This document shows positions 42,412 to 51,643 of a stretch of DNA of 64,000 nt, one piece after another; positions within the stretch are counted from its first letter, which is position 1, and each line of letters opens with the position of its first letter. The notes under the pieces are model-generated. The model was not told where the DNA came from, made no database searches, and was given only the letters and a program-made list of their open reading frames with translations. The stretch spans positions 682,001 through 746,000 of the forward strand of contig NZ_CP197401.1 of the NCBI RefSeq assembly GCF_052162025.1. Direction: 5' to 3'. The position numbers and the translations under genes were made by a program. This DNA is from Methylobacter sp015476545 (GTDB lineage: Bacteria > Pseudomonadota > Gammaproteobacteria > Methylococcales > Methylomonadaceae).

Positions 42412-45400
42412 ATATTCCTGCTTGCAATAGAACCAGAATCAGAGCCAGAATCGCTCATTGAGCTTATAACTTGCACTAAATCATCCTCATCAAACTGAGC
42501 CAGTTGCGCATCGATGATCTGCTCAGCAAGAAATGAAAGTACTGGTGTCATGAAGATATCGTGCAGCACCAGTTCAACCTCGAATTGCTGCTTGATTTCA
42601 AGCACCAACTTGACTACCAGCAAGGAATGCCCGCCCAGATCGAAGAAATTGTCGTGGCGGCCGACCTGGTCGACCTTGAGCAACTCGGCCCAGATGTCAG
42701 CCAGAGCCTGTTCGGTCTCGCCTTGCGGCGCTTCATACTGCTGCGTTTGCAGGGCACTGGCATCCGGCGCCGGGAGCGCCTTGCGATCCAGCTTGCCGTT
42801 AGCGGTCAGCGGCAGCGCCTCCAGGATCACAAAGGCTGCAGGCACCATGTACTCGGGCAACCCGGCCTTCAACTGCGCACGCAGCTCGTCAATGTTCAGG
42901 CTGGCATCGGTCATGGCCGTCAGATAGGCCACCAGGCGCTTGTCGCCGGGCTGGTCTTCACGCGCCATGACGACGGCCTCGTGCACACCGGCACAGGCTG
43001 CCAGCCGGGCCTCGATCTCGCCCAGCTCGATGCGGAAGCCGCGGATCTTGACCTGGAAGTCGTTGCGGCCCAGGAATTCAATACTGCCATCTTGCCGCCA
43101 GCGGCCCAGGTCGCCGGTCTTGTACAGCCGCGCGTTGGGATCGTTACTGAAGGGATCCTGGATAAAGCGCTCGGCGGTCAGCTCGGGCTGGTTCAGGTAG
43201 CCGCGGGCGATGCCGTCGCCGGCCACATGAATTTCGCCGGCGACCCCTATCGAAACCAGTTCACCCTGTGGATCAAGGAGGTAGACGCGGGTATTGGCGA
43301 TGGGCTTGCCGATCGGCGGCAGCCCCTCGCCTCCCGCCGGCACGGTGCAGGAGGTCGAGACGACGCTGTTCTCGGTCGGGCCGTAGTTGTTGACCAGTTC
43401 GAACGGCAGCCCGGCCGGCGGATGGCCGTGCAGCCGGTCGCCGCCGGTCAGCAGGCAGCGCAGGGCCAGCTGCTCGGGCCGGGGCGAAGCCAGCATCAGT
43501 TCGGCCAGCGGCGTCGACATGAATGCGATAGTGATGCAGTCGTCGGCCAGCTGCTGCCACAGCGCCTCCGGCTGACCCAGCAGCTCGGGCTTCACCAGGT
43601 GCAGGCTGGCGCCGGCCGACAGGTACGGCCAGGTTTCCCAGGCGCTGGCGTCGAAAGCCAGGCCCGCCAGTTGCGTGGCCCGGTCGGCGGCGCTGACCTG
43701 GAATTTCCGGTTGTGCCAGCAGACCAGATTCATGACGCCGGCATGCGGCACCATGACGCCTTTGGGCTGGCCGGTGGAGCCGGAGGTGTAGATGACGTAG
43801 GCCAGATGATGGGGCGTCAGGCCGACTACGGCCAGGTCCGGATTATCGGAAGGCTGATGAGCCCACTGCGCCGCATCCGCAAAAAGATCAATCAGTCTGG
43901 CGCCGGCTGACCGCTCCGTCAGCCGGACCTTGAGGCCCGTGTCGGTCAATAGCGCCAGCGGAGCGCTATCCTCGAGCATGTAGGCCAGGCGCTCTGCCGG
44001 ATAGGCCGGGTCCAGCGGCACGTAGGCCGCCCCCGCCTTGAGCACGGCGAGCTGACTGATCACCAACTCGACGCTGCGCGCCAGGCAGATTGCCACCCGG
44101 TCGTCGGGCTTTACGCCCAGGCGACGCAGATAATGCGCCAAGCGGTTGGCGCGCGCGTTCAGTTCGGCGTAGCTCAGCTGTCGGTCTTCGAACACCAGTG
44201 CCGGCGCATCGGGCGTCTTGCGCACTTGCGCCTCGAACAGTTCATGCAGGCAGCGGTCCCGCGGATAATCAGCCTCGGTGGCATTCCAGTCGTAAAGCAC
44301 CTGGCGGCGTTCGGCTTCCGGCAGCACGCCGATCCGGCGCATGGCCGTGTCCGGCGCCGTCTCCAGGACCGTAATCAGGTTGTCCAGCGCCGTCTGCATC
44401 AGGGCGCACAGCCGTTCCGGCGCCACCGGCGACAGGGTTTGCGCCGACAGCGCAAACCTTTCGCCCAGATCGTCCACGGACAGCACGATCGGATAATTGC
44501 TGCGCTCTTCGCTCGATGACAGGATTTCGATGCCCTGCCAAGCGTTTGCGCCGTCGACCATTGCCTCCGTTTGGCTATGCCGGTAGTTGAGCAGTGCGCT
44601 GAACAGCGGCGCCGGCGCGGGCACGGCGCTGCAGCGTTGCGCCAGGCTCAGCGGCGCATGCTCATGGCGCAGCAGCTCGGCCAGCCGTGTTTGTACTTCA
44701 CGGACCTGTTCCAGGACGCTGCCCTCGGCCAGCTGCACGCGCAGCGGCAGGGTATTGATGAACATGCCCAGCCCCCGCTCGGCACCTTCGCCGCCCTGCA
44801 GGCGCCCGAACAGCACCGTGCCGAAGACCACGTCATCGCGGCCTGAAGTCTTTGACACCACGGCGGCCCAGGCCAGGTGAAACAGACTGGCGGCGCTGAT
44901 GCCCAGCACTCTGGCCTGTTCGCGCAGACGTCGGGCAAGATCAAGGCCGAGGTCTTGCTTCGCTTCTTCGATGCCTGCACCGTCGCCCCGCACGTCGAGC
45001 AGGCCGAACGGCGCCGTGGGCTCATCAACACCCGCCAGCATGCCGCGGAAAAAGGCTTCGTGCGCTTCCGGCTTCGTCCCGAGGCGTGCCTGCGCGACGA
45101 AGTTGCGGAACGGCAGCGGCGTGGGCAGTAAGTCGCTCTTGCCCAGCTGGTGCATCTGGATTTCCTCGAGCAGGATATCCAGCGCAGTGTTATCGAAGGT
45201 CAAATGGTGGGCCAACAGCAGCAACAGCCACTGCTTCTTCTTGGCGTCATAGGCCATGAAGCCGTTGATCATCGGCGCGACTCGCACATCGAGGCGATAA
45301 TGCCGCGGATCGTAACGCTCCGCCAATTGTTCGGCCGCATCGCCCGCTTCAGCGTCTATGGCGACCTCCTCAACTTTCAACGGAGCCTGGCGCCACACGA

Positions 45401-48119
45401 TCTGCACGGGCTCCGGCAGGCCTTCCCAGGCCACGGCCGTGCGCAGGATATCGTGCCGTGCTACTGCCGCCTGCAAGGCGGCCAGGAACCCGTCAAGACG
45501 TTCGCGCGTGTCGAACGCCATCAGCACCGGCATCAGGTAGGCGTCGCCTTCGGACTCCATCAGGTGATGGAACAGAATGCCTTCCTGCAGCGGCGCCAGC
45601 GGATAGATGTCCTGCACGTTGGCCGCCCCGCCCGGCACGGCGGCAATGATGCGGTCGATATCGGCCTGCGCCAGACTGACCAGCGGCAGCAGGTCCGGGG
45701 TAATGGCCGTGCAGCCGTCAGGGATGCGGTTGGCCGGAATGACCACTTGCTCGGCCTGGCTGCCGTTGTCGGCCAGCGCCGCCAGACCGGCCAGCGTCGG
45801 CGCACTGAACAAGGCCCGCACATCAATGTTCAAGCCGGCCTGGCGCATGCGTGCGATCAAGGTCACGGCCAGCAAGGAATGCCCGCCCAGCTCGAAGAAA
45901 TTATCGTGGCGGCCGATCTGCTCGACTTTGAGCAATTCAGACCAAATGGCCGCCAGGGTTTGTTCGGCCTCGCCTTGCGGCGCTTCATAGCCGCGCGCGG
46001 CGTAGGCCTCGCCGTCCGGCGCCGGCAGCGCCTTGCGATCCAGCTTGCCGTTGGCAGTCAAAGGCAGCGCTTCGAGGTAGACGAAGGCGGCCGGCACCAT
46101 GTACTCGGGCAACGTCTCGGCCAGATGCGCGCGCAGCTCGTCCACGGTCAGATCGGCGTCGCCGGTGTAGTAGGCCACCAGTTTTTTAATGCCGGGGCCG
46201 TCCTCGCGGGCCAGCACGGCCGTTTCGCGGACCGCCGGATGGCCGGCCAGCCGGGCCTCGATCTCGCCCAGTTCGATGCGGAAACCCCGGACCTTGACCT
46301 GGAAGTCGTTGCGGCCCAGGAATTCGATGCTGCCGTCGGCCAGCCAGCGGCCCAGGTCGCCGGTCTTGTACAGCCGCGCCTGAGGATCGTTACTGAACGG
46401 ATCCTGGATGAAGCGCTCGGCAGTCAGCTCAGGCCGATTCAGGTAACCGCGGCCGACGCCGTCGCCGGCCACGAAGAGTTCGCCGGCCACGCCCACCGGC
46501 ACCGGTTCGCCCTGCGCATCGAGGAAGTAAATGCGGGTGTTGGCCATCGGCCGGCCGATGGTGACGCTGGCCATCTCGGGATTATGTTTGACGTAGGCGG
46601 CCGTGCAGGAGACGGTGGCTTCGGTCGGGCCGTACGTGTTGACCAGCTTGGTTTGCTTATCGGGGCAGAGCGCTTCCCAGGCTTGCAGCTTCTGCGGCGA
46701 CAGCGCGTCGCCGGTCACGTTGAGCAGCCGCACGCCGGCCAGTTGCGCGCGCGCCCGCTCCGGCGAGCGTTCCCATTCGGCCACCAGCGTGTGCCAGTGC
46801 GCCGCGGTCAGATGCACGAAGGTCGGGCGCAGCTCGCTGTCCATGCCGAACAGGCGCTCGCTCGGCGCCAGCGTCGCGCCTGACAGCAGCGCCGGGAAGA
46901 TCTCTTCGACAGAGAGGTCGAAGTTGATCGAGTTTTGCTGCAGGACCGTATCGGCACGGGTCAGTTCAAATACTTGTGCCGCACCCAGTGCATAATTGAC
47001 CAGCGCCTGGTGTTCGATCATCACGCCTTTGGGCTGGCCGGTGGAGCCGGAGGTGTAAATGACGTAAGCCAGATGCTGCGGCGTCAGGCCGAGGCTCTGG
47101 CGGTCCAGGTTGGCTTCGGATTGCGCCGCCCAAGGAGCCGGGTCGGCGTCGAGCAGCAGGCGCGGTATAGCCGGCATGCAGTCGGCGAACCGCTCGGCCA
47201 AATCGCTTTGTATCAGGAGCACTGCCGGGGTGCTGTCGGCCAGCATGTAGGCCAGCCGGTCGGTCGGATAGGCCGGGTCCAGCGGCACGTAAGCGCCGCC
47301 GGCTTTGAGAATAGCCAGCAGGCCGATGATCACGTTCGGCCCGCGGTCGGCGCAGATCGCCACCCGGTCGTCGGGCTTCACGCCCAGACTGTGCAGGTAG
47401 TGCGCCAGCTGATTGGTTTTAACGTTGAGTTCGGCATAGCTCAGCCTTCCGCCGTCCCAAACCAGCGCTTCGGCATCGGGTATTTGCAACGCCTGGGCTT
47501 CGAACAGTTCATGGGCGCAACGGTCGTGTGGATAATCGGCATCGGTGGCGTTCCAGTCGTACAGTACGCGTTGCCTCTCATCAGCCTCCAGCAGACTTAT
47601 TCGGCTTATAGGCACATCGAGCGTAGAGGACGCAAGCCTAGTAAGCAGGCCTAGCAGGCGACGCATATGAGCAGCTAAGCTTTTTTCGCTATAATGCAGA
47701 GGATTACCTATAAAATCGAAGCGCAAGTCGAAACCGCTCTGGTTGTCATAAACATTCAGAGAAAGTTCGAACTCCGGTCCAGTGGAAAGATTATGATTCT
47801 GTGCCGGATAACCCGCAAAACTCTGAACATAATCGAAATGCATGACATTGATGGCCATACCATAGAAGTCGCTTCCGTTCGGGGGTAAACCAAAATCGCG
47901 ACGAATATCTTCGCTTCGATAGCTTTGATGGCGCAAAGCATCTCGCATAGACCTTGTGGTTTGACTGACAAACTCCCCAAAACTTTGTCCGGAATCAACT
48001 TTCAATCTCAGCGGCAGGATATTCGACATCATGCCGCTAATATTGCGCATTGCCGCGCCAATCCGTGCGGATGCCGGCATGCCGACAACAATATCTTCCT
48101 CACCTGTGAATCGATGCAA
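42402..48119 (-). CDS. Non-ribosomal peptide synthetase, main part (C1 end-A-T-C-A-T)
   Basis: 1905 codons. In order: the rest of condensation domain 1 (to about 165), adenylation 1 (about 190-700, YTSGSTGQPKG), carrier 1 (DNFFELGGHSLL, about 738), condensation 2 (about 825-1265, active site HHLTFDN instead of HHxxxDG), adenylation 2 (about 1290-1790) and carrier 2 (DNFFDLGGHSLL, about 1826), then a Ser/Gly/Asp tail. No thioesterase, reductase or epimerase follows. My reading of the specificity residues is DLEHNTTVSK for A1 and DAWFLGNVVK for A2. The second equals a known Leu code; the first resembles what I recall for 2,4-diaminobutyrate domains. The true start is in the adjoining frame, from which it is separated by a frameshift at about 48121-48124. 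Confidence 0.88.
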   Translation of the reverse strand: MHRFTGEEDIVVGMPASARIGAAMRNISGMMSNILPLRLKVDSGQSFGEFVSQTTRSMRDALRHQSYRSEDIRRDFGLPPNGSDFYGMAINVMHFDYVQSFAGYPAQNHNLSTGPEFELSLNVYDNQSGFDLRFDFIGNPLHYSEKSLAAHMRRLLGLLTRLASSTLDVPISRISLLEADERQRVLYDWNATDADYPHDRCAHELFEAQALQIPDAEALVWDGGRLSYAELNVKTNQLAHYLHSLGVKPDDRVAICADRGPNVIIGLLAILKAGGAYVPLDPAYPTDRLAYMLADSTPAVLLIQSDLAERFADCMPAIPRLLLDADPAPWAAQSEANLDRQSLGLTPQHLAYVIYTSGSTGQPKGVMIEHQALVNYALGAAQVFELTRADTVLQQNSINFDLSVEEIFPALLSGATLAPSERLFGMDSELRPTFVHLTAAHWHTLVAEWERSPERARAQLAGVRLLNVTGDALSPQKLQAWEALCPDKQTKLVNTYGPTEATVSCTAAYVKHNPEMASVTIGRPMANTRIYFLDAQGEPVPVGVAGELFVAGDGVGRGYLNRPELTAERFIQDPFSNDPQARLYKTGDLGRWLADGSIEFLGRNDFQVKVRGFRIELGEIEARLAGHPAVRETAVLAREDGPGIKKLVAYYTGDADLTVDELRAHLAETLPEYMVPAAFVYLEALPLTANGKLDRKALPAPDGEAYAARGYEAPQGEAEQTLAAIWSELLKVEQIGRHDNFFELGGHSLLAVTLIARMRQAGLNIDVRALFSAPTLAGLAALADNGSQAEQVVIPANRIPDGCTAITPDLLPLVSLAQADIDRIIAAVPGGAANVQDIYPLAPLQEGILFHHLMESEGDAYLMPVLMAFDTRERLDGFLAALQAAVARHDILRTAVAWEGLPEPVQIVWRQAPLKVEEVAIDAEAGDAAEQLAERYDPRHYRLDVRVAPMINGFMAYDAKKKQWLLLLLAHHLTFDNTALDILLEEIQMHQLGKSDLLPTPLPFRNFVAQARLGTKPEAHEAFFRGMLAGVDEPTAPFGLLDVRGDGAGIEEAKQDLGLDLARRLREQARVLGISAASLFHLAWAAVVSKTSGRDDVVFGTVLFGRLQGGEGAERGLGMFINTLPLRVQLAEGSVLEQVREVQTRLAELLRHEHAPLSLAQRCSAVPAPAPLFSALLNYRHSQTEAMVDGANAWQGIEILSSSEERSNYPIVLSVDDLGERFALSAQTLSPVAPERLCALMQTALDNLITVLETAPDTAMRRIGVLPEAERRQVLYDWNATEADYPRDRCLHELFEAQVRKTPDAPALVFEDRQLSYAELNARANRLAHYLRRLGVKPDDRVAICLARSVELVISQLAVLKAGAAYVPLDPAYPAERLAYMLEDSAPLALLTDTGLKVRLTERSAGARLIDLFADAAQWAHQPSDNPDLAVVGLTPHHLAYVIYTSGSTGQPKGVMVPHAGVMNLVCWHNRKFQVSAADRATQLAGLAFDASAWETWPYLSAGASLHLVKPELLGQPEALWQQLADDCITIAFMSTPLAELMLASPRPEQLALRCLLTGGDRLHGHPPAGLPFELVNNYGPTENSVVSTSCTVPAGGEGLPPIGKPIANTRVYLLDPQGELVSIGVAGEIHVAGDGIARGYLNQPELTAERFIQDPFSNDPNARLYKTGDLGRWRQDGSIEFLGRNDFQVKIRGFRIELGEIEARLAACAGVHEAVVMAREDQPGDKRLVAYLTAMTDASLNIDELRAQLKAGLPEYMVPAAFVILEALPLTANGKLDRKALPAPDASALQTQQYEAPQGETEQALADIWAELLKVDQVGRHDNFFDLGGHSLLVVKLVLEIKQQFEVELVLHDIFMTPVLSFLAEQIIDAQLAQFDEDDLVQVISSMSDSGSDSGSIASRNMLD

Positions 48120-48892
48120 TAAAGTGCGGCGGCAGCCGTTATGATTTGAGGCACACTTGCGCCATGAGCCGCACCCAGGCTGCGTAATGCCTCTGCCGTC
48201 GAATAGGCCAGGTAACCTGTCTTACGGATAAGCTGGCGGCATGGAATCGGATCCGGTTGCTTGCCAGAGAGAGTTACCGGCTCGGGCCTGTCTTTCAGTT
48301 GGGCTAGCCAATACTCTCGATCTCGCTCGTATCTTACTGAATTACGGTAATTCTTTTCATGCTCCAATACATCGAGCCATGAACCGAAATCATTAAGTTC
48401 TAACGGATTAACTCCGCTTAGGGAGGCATATAAATCTGTAACTTTACGGGCTATAAGTGGACCCGTAAATCCATCTGAAATAAGATGATGCGTGCGTTGA
48501 TAATAAATAAAAAAATCGGAATGTATTTTTAAAAGTGCAAACGTAGTCATTGGACCATGGATGATATCGCTAGCTTGTGCCATGTCATCACGCATCCAGC
48601 CTTTAGCAGTGGCGAGGGGATCTGTCTCAGCACTAAAATCTAAAGAATGAATAATCCAGTTTTTATCGCTAGAAAAGTATTGCTTTGGTCCTTCGTCAGT
48701 CGCAATAAAACGAAGATGGAAGCTATCGCTTTGATCCATGACAGTATTCACTGCCAATCTGAACAAGTCTGGATCAATAACTCCTGAAATTTCGATATAT
48801 TCACCAATGTTATAGGCAGGGTTTTCAGGTTCGTAAATCTGAGCAAACCATATAGAGGTTTGCGCGCTAGTCAATGGATAGTATAAGGACAT
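48029..48892 (-). pseudogene. NRPS N-terminal fragment: first condensation domain, frameshifted
   Basis: The gene starts with ATG 48892 (an AAGGA site lies 12 bases upstream; a TTG at 48904 is also in frame). It encodes the first 250 or so residues of a condensation domain: YPLTSAQTSIWFAQ and the intact active site THHLISDGFTG. Near the run TTT at 48121-48123 (plus-strand AAA) the reading leaves the family sequence and ends after about 30 nonsense codons. The other frame continues perfectly with LLHRFTGEEDIVVGMP. Adding one base would restore a single protein of about 2160 aa. Either the gene is inactivated or the base is a sequencing error. Confidence 0.85.
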
Positions 48893-49287
48893 AATTTTTG
48901 CCAATCCTTGTAGATTGAGTTGAAATAACGCCCCAAGAAGTCAGCCGTAACTTGATTAGCCAATTCCGGACAACTGTTTTTTATTTTTCTTGCATCACTT
49001 TAAATTTGCTTAATGTTAATTCGATGAATTATTGAACTTTGATGCTAACTCTCAGCATGAGGCGACAGATGTGCGATCCATGCAATATTTATCCAATTGG
49101 ATGGAGGTGTGCAATTAAGCAGCCTTTAAGAAATTTTTTGACAAATTGTATAATTCTATTGATCTGTAGGTAATCTGCATGAGCACTTATAGTAAAAGCA
49201 CTTATAGAAATTCAACCAAATCTTTATGCAATTCATGGTTCTGTCGCCAAGTTTGTCAGGCTGGGCGATAATTGCCAGTTTTAGGCA
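48893..49287. other. Region upstream of the NRPS
   Basis: About 390 AT-rich bases that should contain the NRPS promoter. There is no regulator, MbtH, phosphopantetheinyl transferase or transporter gene in it. TTGACA and TATAAT occur near 49138 but only five bases apart, so they are not a promoter. Confidence 0.4.
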
Positions 49288-49509
49288 TTGAAAGCTCGGG
49301 TGATCCGTTTTAAAGGTGCTTACTATCCGAAAGACGTTATGCTCTATGCCGTCTTCTTCTATGTCCGCTATGCGGTTTTCTATCGGGATCTCAAAGACAT
49401 TCCGGAAGAAAGAGGCATTAGTGTGTATCATGCCACGCTCAATCGCTGGGTTATCCAGTATTCAGCTTTCCTGGACTTCAGGGCCCTTATTAGTGCAATT
49501 AAACACTAG
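49288..49509 (+). pseudogene. IS6-family transposase remnant
   Basis: A frame beginning at TTG 49288 reads RFKGAYYPKDVMLYAVFF, YVRYAVFYRDLKDIPEERG and ISVYHATLNRWVIQYSAFL. This is the N-terminal HTH region of IS6/IS26-type transposases (FKGRHFPKDVIL ... YRDLEEMMAERGV ... TINRWV). It stops after about 73 codons, before any DDE residue. It is a relic on the 5' side of the NRPS; the IS5 relic lies on the other side. Confidence 0.85.
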
Positions 49510-49817
49510 AAGCTAATCTTGCTGGTCAGCATGTCCCACCACATACGCCAGTCACCCAGAAAGCTGAGCCAGAGATATACAAAGATGGCGGGCTTGTTGT
49601 GTTCAAAGAAAAAATGCCCTGCCTAGGCAAAGGCGTAGCTTTGTACAAAGGCCACGGCAACCAGCCTCCACATTACAGTGATGGAAGCACTCATGAGCAA
49701 CACCAGGGCTATAGATGCACCGACAAAGTGCAACCGACGGGAAATCCGGTTGGCGTGCCCGCTGAGGTAAAACGGATAAAACTCTTTAAATGTATGGTAA
49801 GCCTTTGCTGCATTCAC
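49506..49817 (-). pseudogene. Mpo1-like (DUF962) protein gene with an amber codon
   Basis: The frame from ATG 49817 reads MNAAKAYHTFKEFYPFYL, SGHANRISRRLHFVGA and so on to SYAFA, then TAG (49625-49623), then continues without a break AGHFFFEHNKPAIFVYLWL and SFLGDWRMWWDMLTSKI to TAG at 49506. In DUF962 proteins the residue at the stop is Trp (FAWxGHFFFE), so TGG has become TAG. With Trp restored the product would be 103 aa, the usual length. The 3' end touches the IS6 remnant. The family includes the Fe-dependent dioxygenase Mpo1 of yeast; the bacterial role is unclear. Confidence 0.87.
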
Positions 49818-49983
49818 GATGACACCATAACGAATTTCCCGAGCGGTGTTTTTACCAATAGTAGTTTATAGGTTATGCAAAAACTTAAGAAACATCATTA
49901 CGGCATTTGTGCGATAATTTAAGGTTTAATTATTCATAGGACCGGTTGTGTCCGAATTATTCTGATACTGAAAGGAGTAACAC

Positions 49984-50481
49984 ATGACAGCACTGGTTGG
50001 CATCATTATGGGCTCGACCTCTGACTGGGAAACCATGCGCTTTGCTGCGGAAACGCTTGATCGTCTAAAAGTGCCGTATGAGGCTGAAGTCGTTTCGGCA
50101 CACCGGACGCCGGACAAACTGTTTCAATATGCAGAAGCGGCAGAAGCTAAAGGCCTGGAAGTGATTATCGCAGGTGCTGGCGGCGCCGCGCATCTGCCCG
50201 GCATGACAGCGGCGAAAACCGCCATTCCTGTTTTAGGCGTGCCTGTACAGTCTAAAGCATTGAACGGCATGGACTCCTTGTTATCGATCGTTCAGATGCC
50301 TGCCGGCATTCCGGTCGGTACATTGGCTATCGGCAAAGCAGGCGCCATCAATGCGGCTTTGCTGGCGACGGCTATTATCAGCAATAAACACAACGAATAC
50401 CGAACCGCATTAAACGACTATCGACGCGAACAGACTGAGACAGTGCTTGAGCATTCAGATCCTCGGGAGGATAGGGTATGA
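49984..50481 (+). CDS. purE: 5-(carboxyamino)imidazole ribonucleotide mutase
   Basis: 165 aa class I PurE, converting N5-CAIR to CAIR in purine synthesis. Signature segments GSTSDWETM, VSAHRTPDKL and AGAGGAAHLPGMTAA hold the active-site Ser, His and Gly-rich loop. The start has AAAGGAG seven bases upstream. It overlaps purK by four bases (ATGA), so the pair is coupled and supplies the two-step bacterial route from AIR to CAIR. Confidence 0.97.
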   Translation: MTALVGIIMGSTSDWETMRFAAETLDRLKVPYEAEVVSAHRTPDKLFQYAEAAEAKGLEVIIAGAGGAAHLPGMTAAKTAIPVLGVPVQSKALNGMDSLLSIVQMPAGIPVGTLAIGKAGAINAALLATAIISNKHNEYRTALNDYRREQTETVLEHSDPREDRV

Positions 50482-51572
50482 AAGTAGGAATTCTTGGAGC
50501 CGGGCAGCTGGCGCGTATGATTGCGTTGGCGGGTTATCCGTTAGGGCTCGATTTTATTTTTCTGGACCCATCGGCCGATGCCTGCGCCAACAAACTGGGC
50601 GAGCATCTGCATGGGGATTACAGTGATCCTGCCTTGCTCGCGCAGCTGGCGGAGCGCGCCGATGTCGTCACTTATGAATTTGAGAATGTGCCGGCACATG
50701 TCGCCGAATTTCTGGCGGCGCGGACCCAGGTGCATCCGGCTCCCAAGGCGCTGGCGGTTGCTCAGGACCGACTCATCGAGAAAAGTTTTTTCCGCGAAAT
50801 CGGCATTCCGACTCCGGCTTTCGCGGCTGTGGACAGCCTTGAAGACCTGAAGCAGGCCATGTCGACCATCGGTTGGCCGGCCATTTTGAAAAGCCGTACC
50901 TTGGGCTATGATGGTAAAGGCCAGTCCGTGCTCAAGTCGGTTGACGACCTGGAGCCGGCCTGGGAATCGCTGCAAGGCGTGCCGGCTATCGTTGAGGCTT
51001 TTGTGCCATTCAAACGCGAAGTGTCCATTATTGCAGCACGCAACGTTTCAGGCGCTATCGCTTTCTATCCGTTATCCGAGAATTTGCATCGCGGCGGCAT
51101 TTTGCGGGTCTCTGAATGCCGCGATGGCGATGCGCTGCAAAAGCAGGCCGAATCTTACGTTTCTGCGTTAATGGAAGCGCTGGATTATGTCGGCGTGCTG
51201 GCGTTGGAACTGTTCGATGTGGACGGCAATCTGGTCGCCAATGAATTCGCGCCGCGCGTGCATAACTCCGGCCATTGGACAATTGAAGGCGCTGAAACCA
51301 GTCAGTTCGAAAATCATCTGCGCGCCATTCTGGATCAGCCATTAGGCTCTACGGCATCGGTCGGCAAGGCGGCTATGGTGAACTTCATCGGCGGCCTGCC
51401 GGCTGACGACGATGTTTTGAAGATTCCGAACGCACACCTGCATCTCTATAACAAAGCGCCGCGGAAAGGCCGCAAAGTCGCCCACGCGACAGCGCGCGCG
51501 GAAAATTCAGAGAGGCTGTCAGACCTGATTAGAGCGTTAACAACGCTCGCCGATCAGGTTGATGATTCATAA
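50478..51572 (+). CDS. purK: 5-(carboxyamino)imidazole ribonucleotide synthase
   Basis: 364 aa ATP-grasp enzyme making N5-CAIR from AIR, bicarbonate and ATP. N-terminal ILGAGQLARMIALAGYPLG, the ATP-grasp LKSRTLGYDGKGQ, and the C-terminal ANEFAPRVHNSGHWTIEGAETSQFENH are all diagnostic. Normal length. It ends before a strong hairpin at 51584-51620 shared with the converging LysR gene. Confidence 0.97.
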   Translation: MKVGILGAGQLARMIALAGYPLGLDFIFLDPSADACANKLGEHLHGDYSDPALLAQLAERADVVTYEFENVPAHVAEFLAARTQVHPAPKALAVAQDRLIEKSFFREIGIPTPAFAAVDSLEDLKQAMSTIGWPAILKSRTLGYDGKGQSVLKSVDDLEPAWESLQGVPAIVEAFVPFKREVSIIAARNVSGAIAFYPLSENLHRGGILRVSECRDGDALQKQAESYVSALMEALDYVGVLALELFDVDGNLVANEFAPRVHNSGHWTIEGAETSQFENHLRAILDQPLGSTASVGKAAMVNFIGGLPADDDVLKIPNAHLHLYNKAPRKGRKVAHATARAENSERLSDLIRALTTLADQVDDS

Positions 51573-51583
51573 CTGTCCAGTCT

Positions 51584-51620
51584 CTTGCCGGTTGCGGCGG
51601 CAAAGCCGCAGCCGGCAAGA
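51584..51620. terminator. Bidirectional hairpin between purK and the NhaR-like gene
   Basis: TCTTGCCGG-T-TGCGGC (51584-51599) pairs with GCCGCA-G-CCGGCAAGA (51605-51620), a 15 bp stem with one T-G opposition and a 5 base loop. It sits between convergent genes. The tail TTCCTC is a weak T run. Confidence 0.75.
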
Positions 51621-51643
51621 TTCCTCACGCAGGGTGAATTCAT

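Noticed and set aside
42561..43910. 449-codon open frame on the plus strand
   Set aside because: Antisense to the second adenylation domain, with the same skewed composition and no motif.
45150..46883. 577-codon open frame on the plus strand inside the NRPS
   Set aside because: It is the antisense shadow of the first NRPS module. The minus strand shows continuous condensation, adenylation and carrier motifs, while the plus-strand product has only low-complexity Gln/His/Arg/Gly composition.
49134..49155. TTGACA and TATAAT near 49138
   Set aside because: Only five bases separate them, so they cannot form one sigma-70 promoter.
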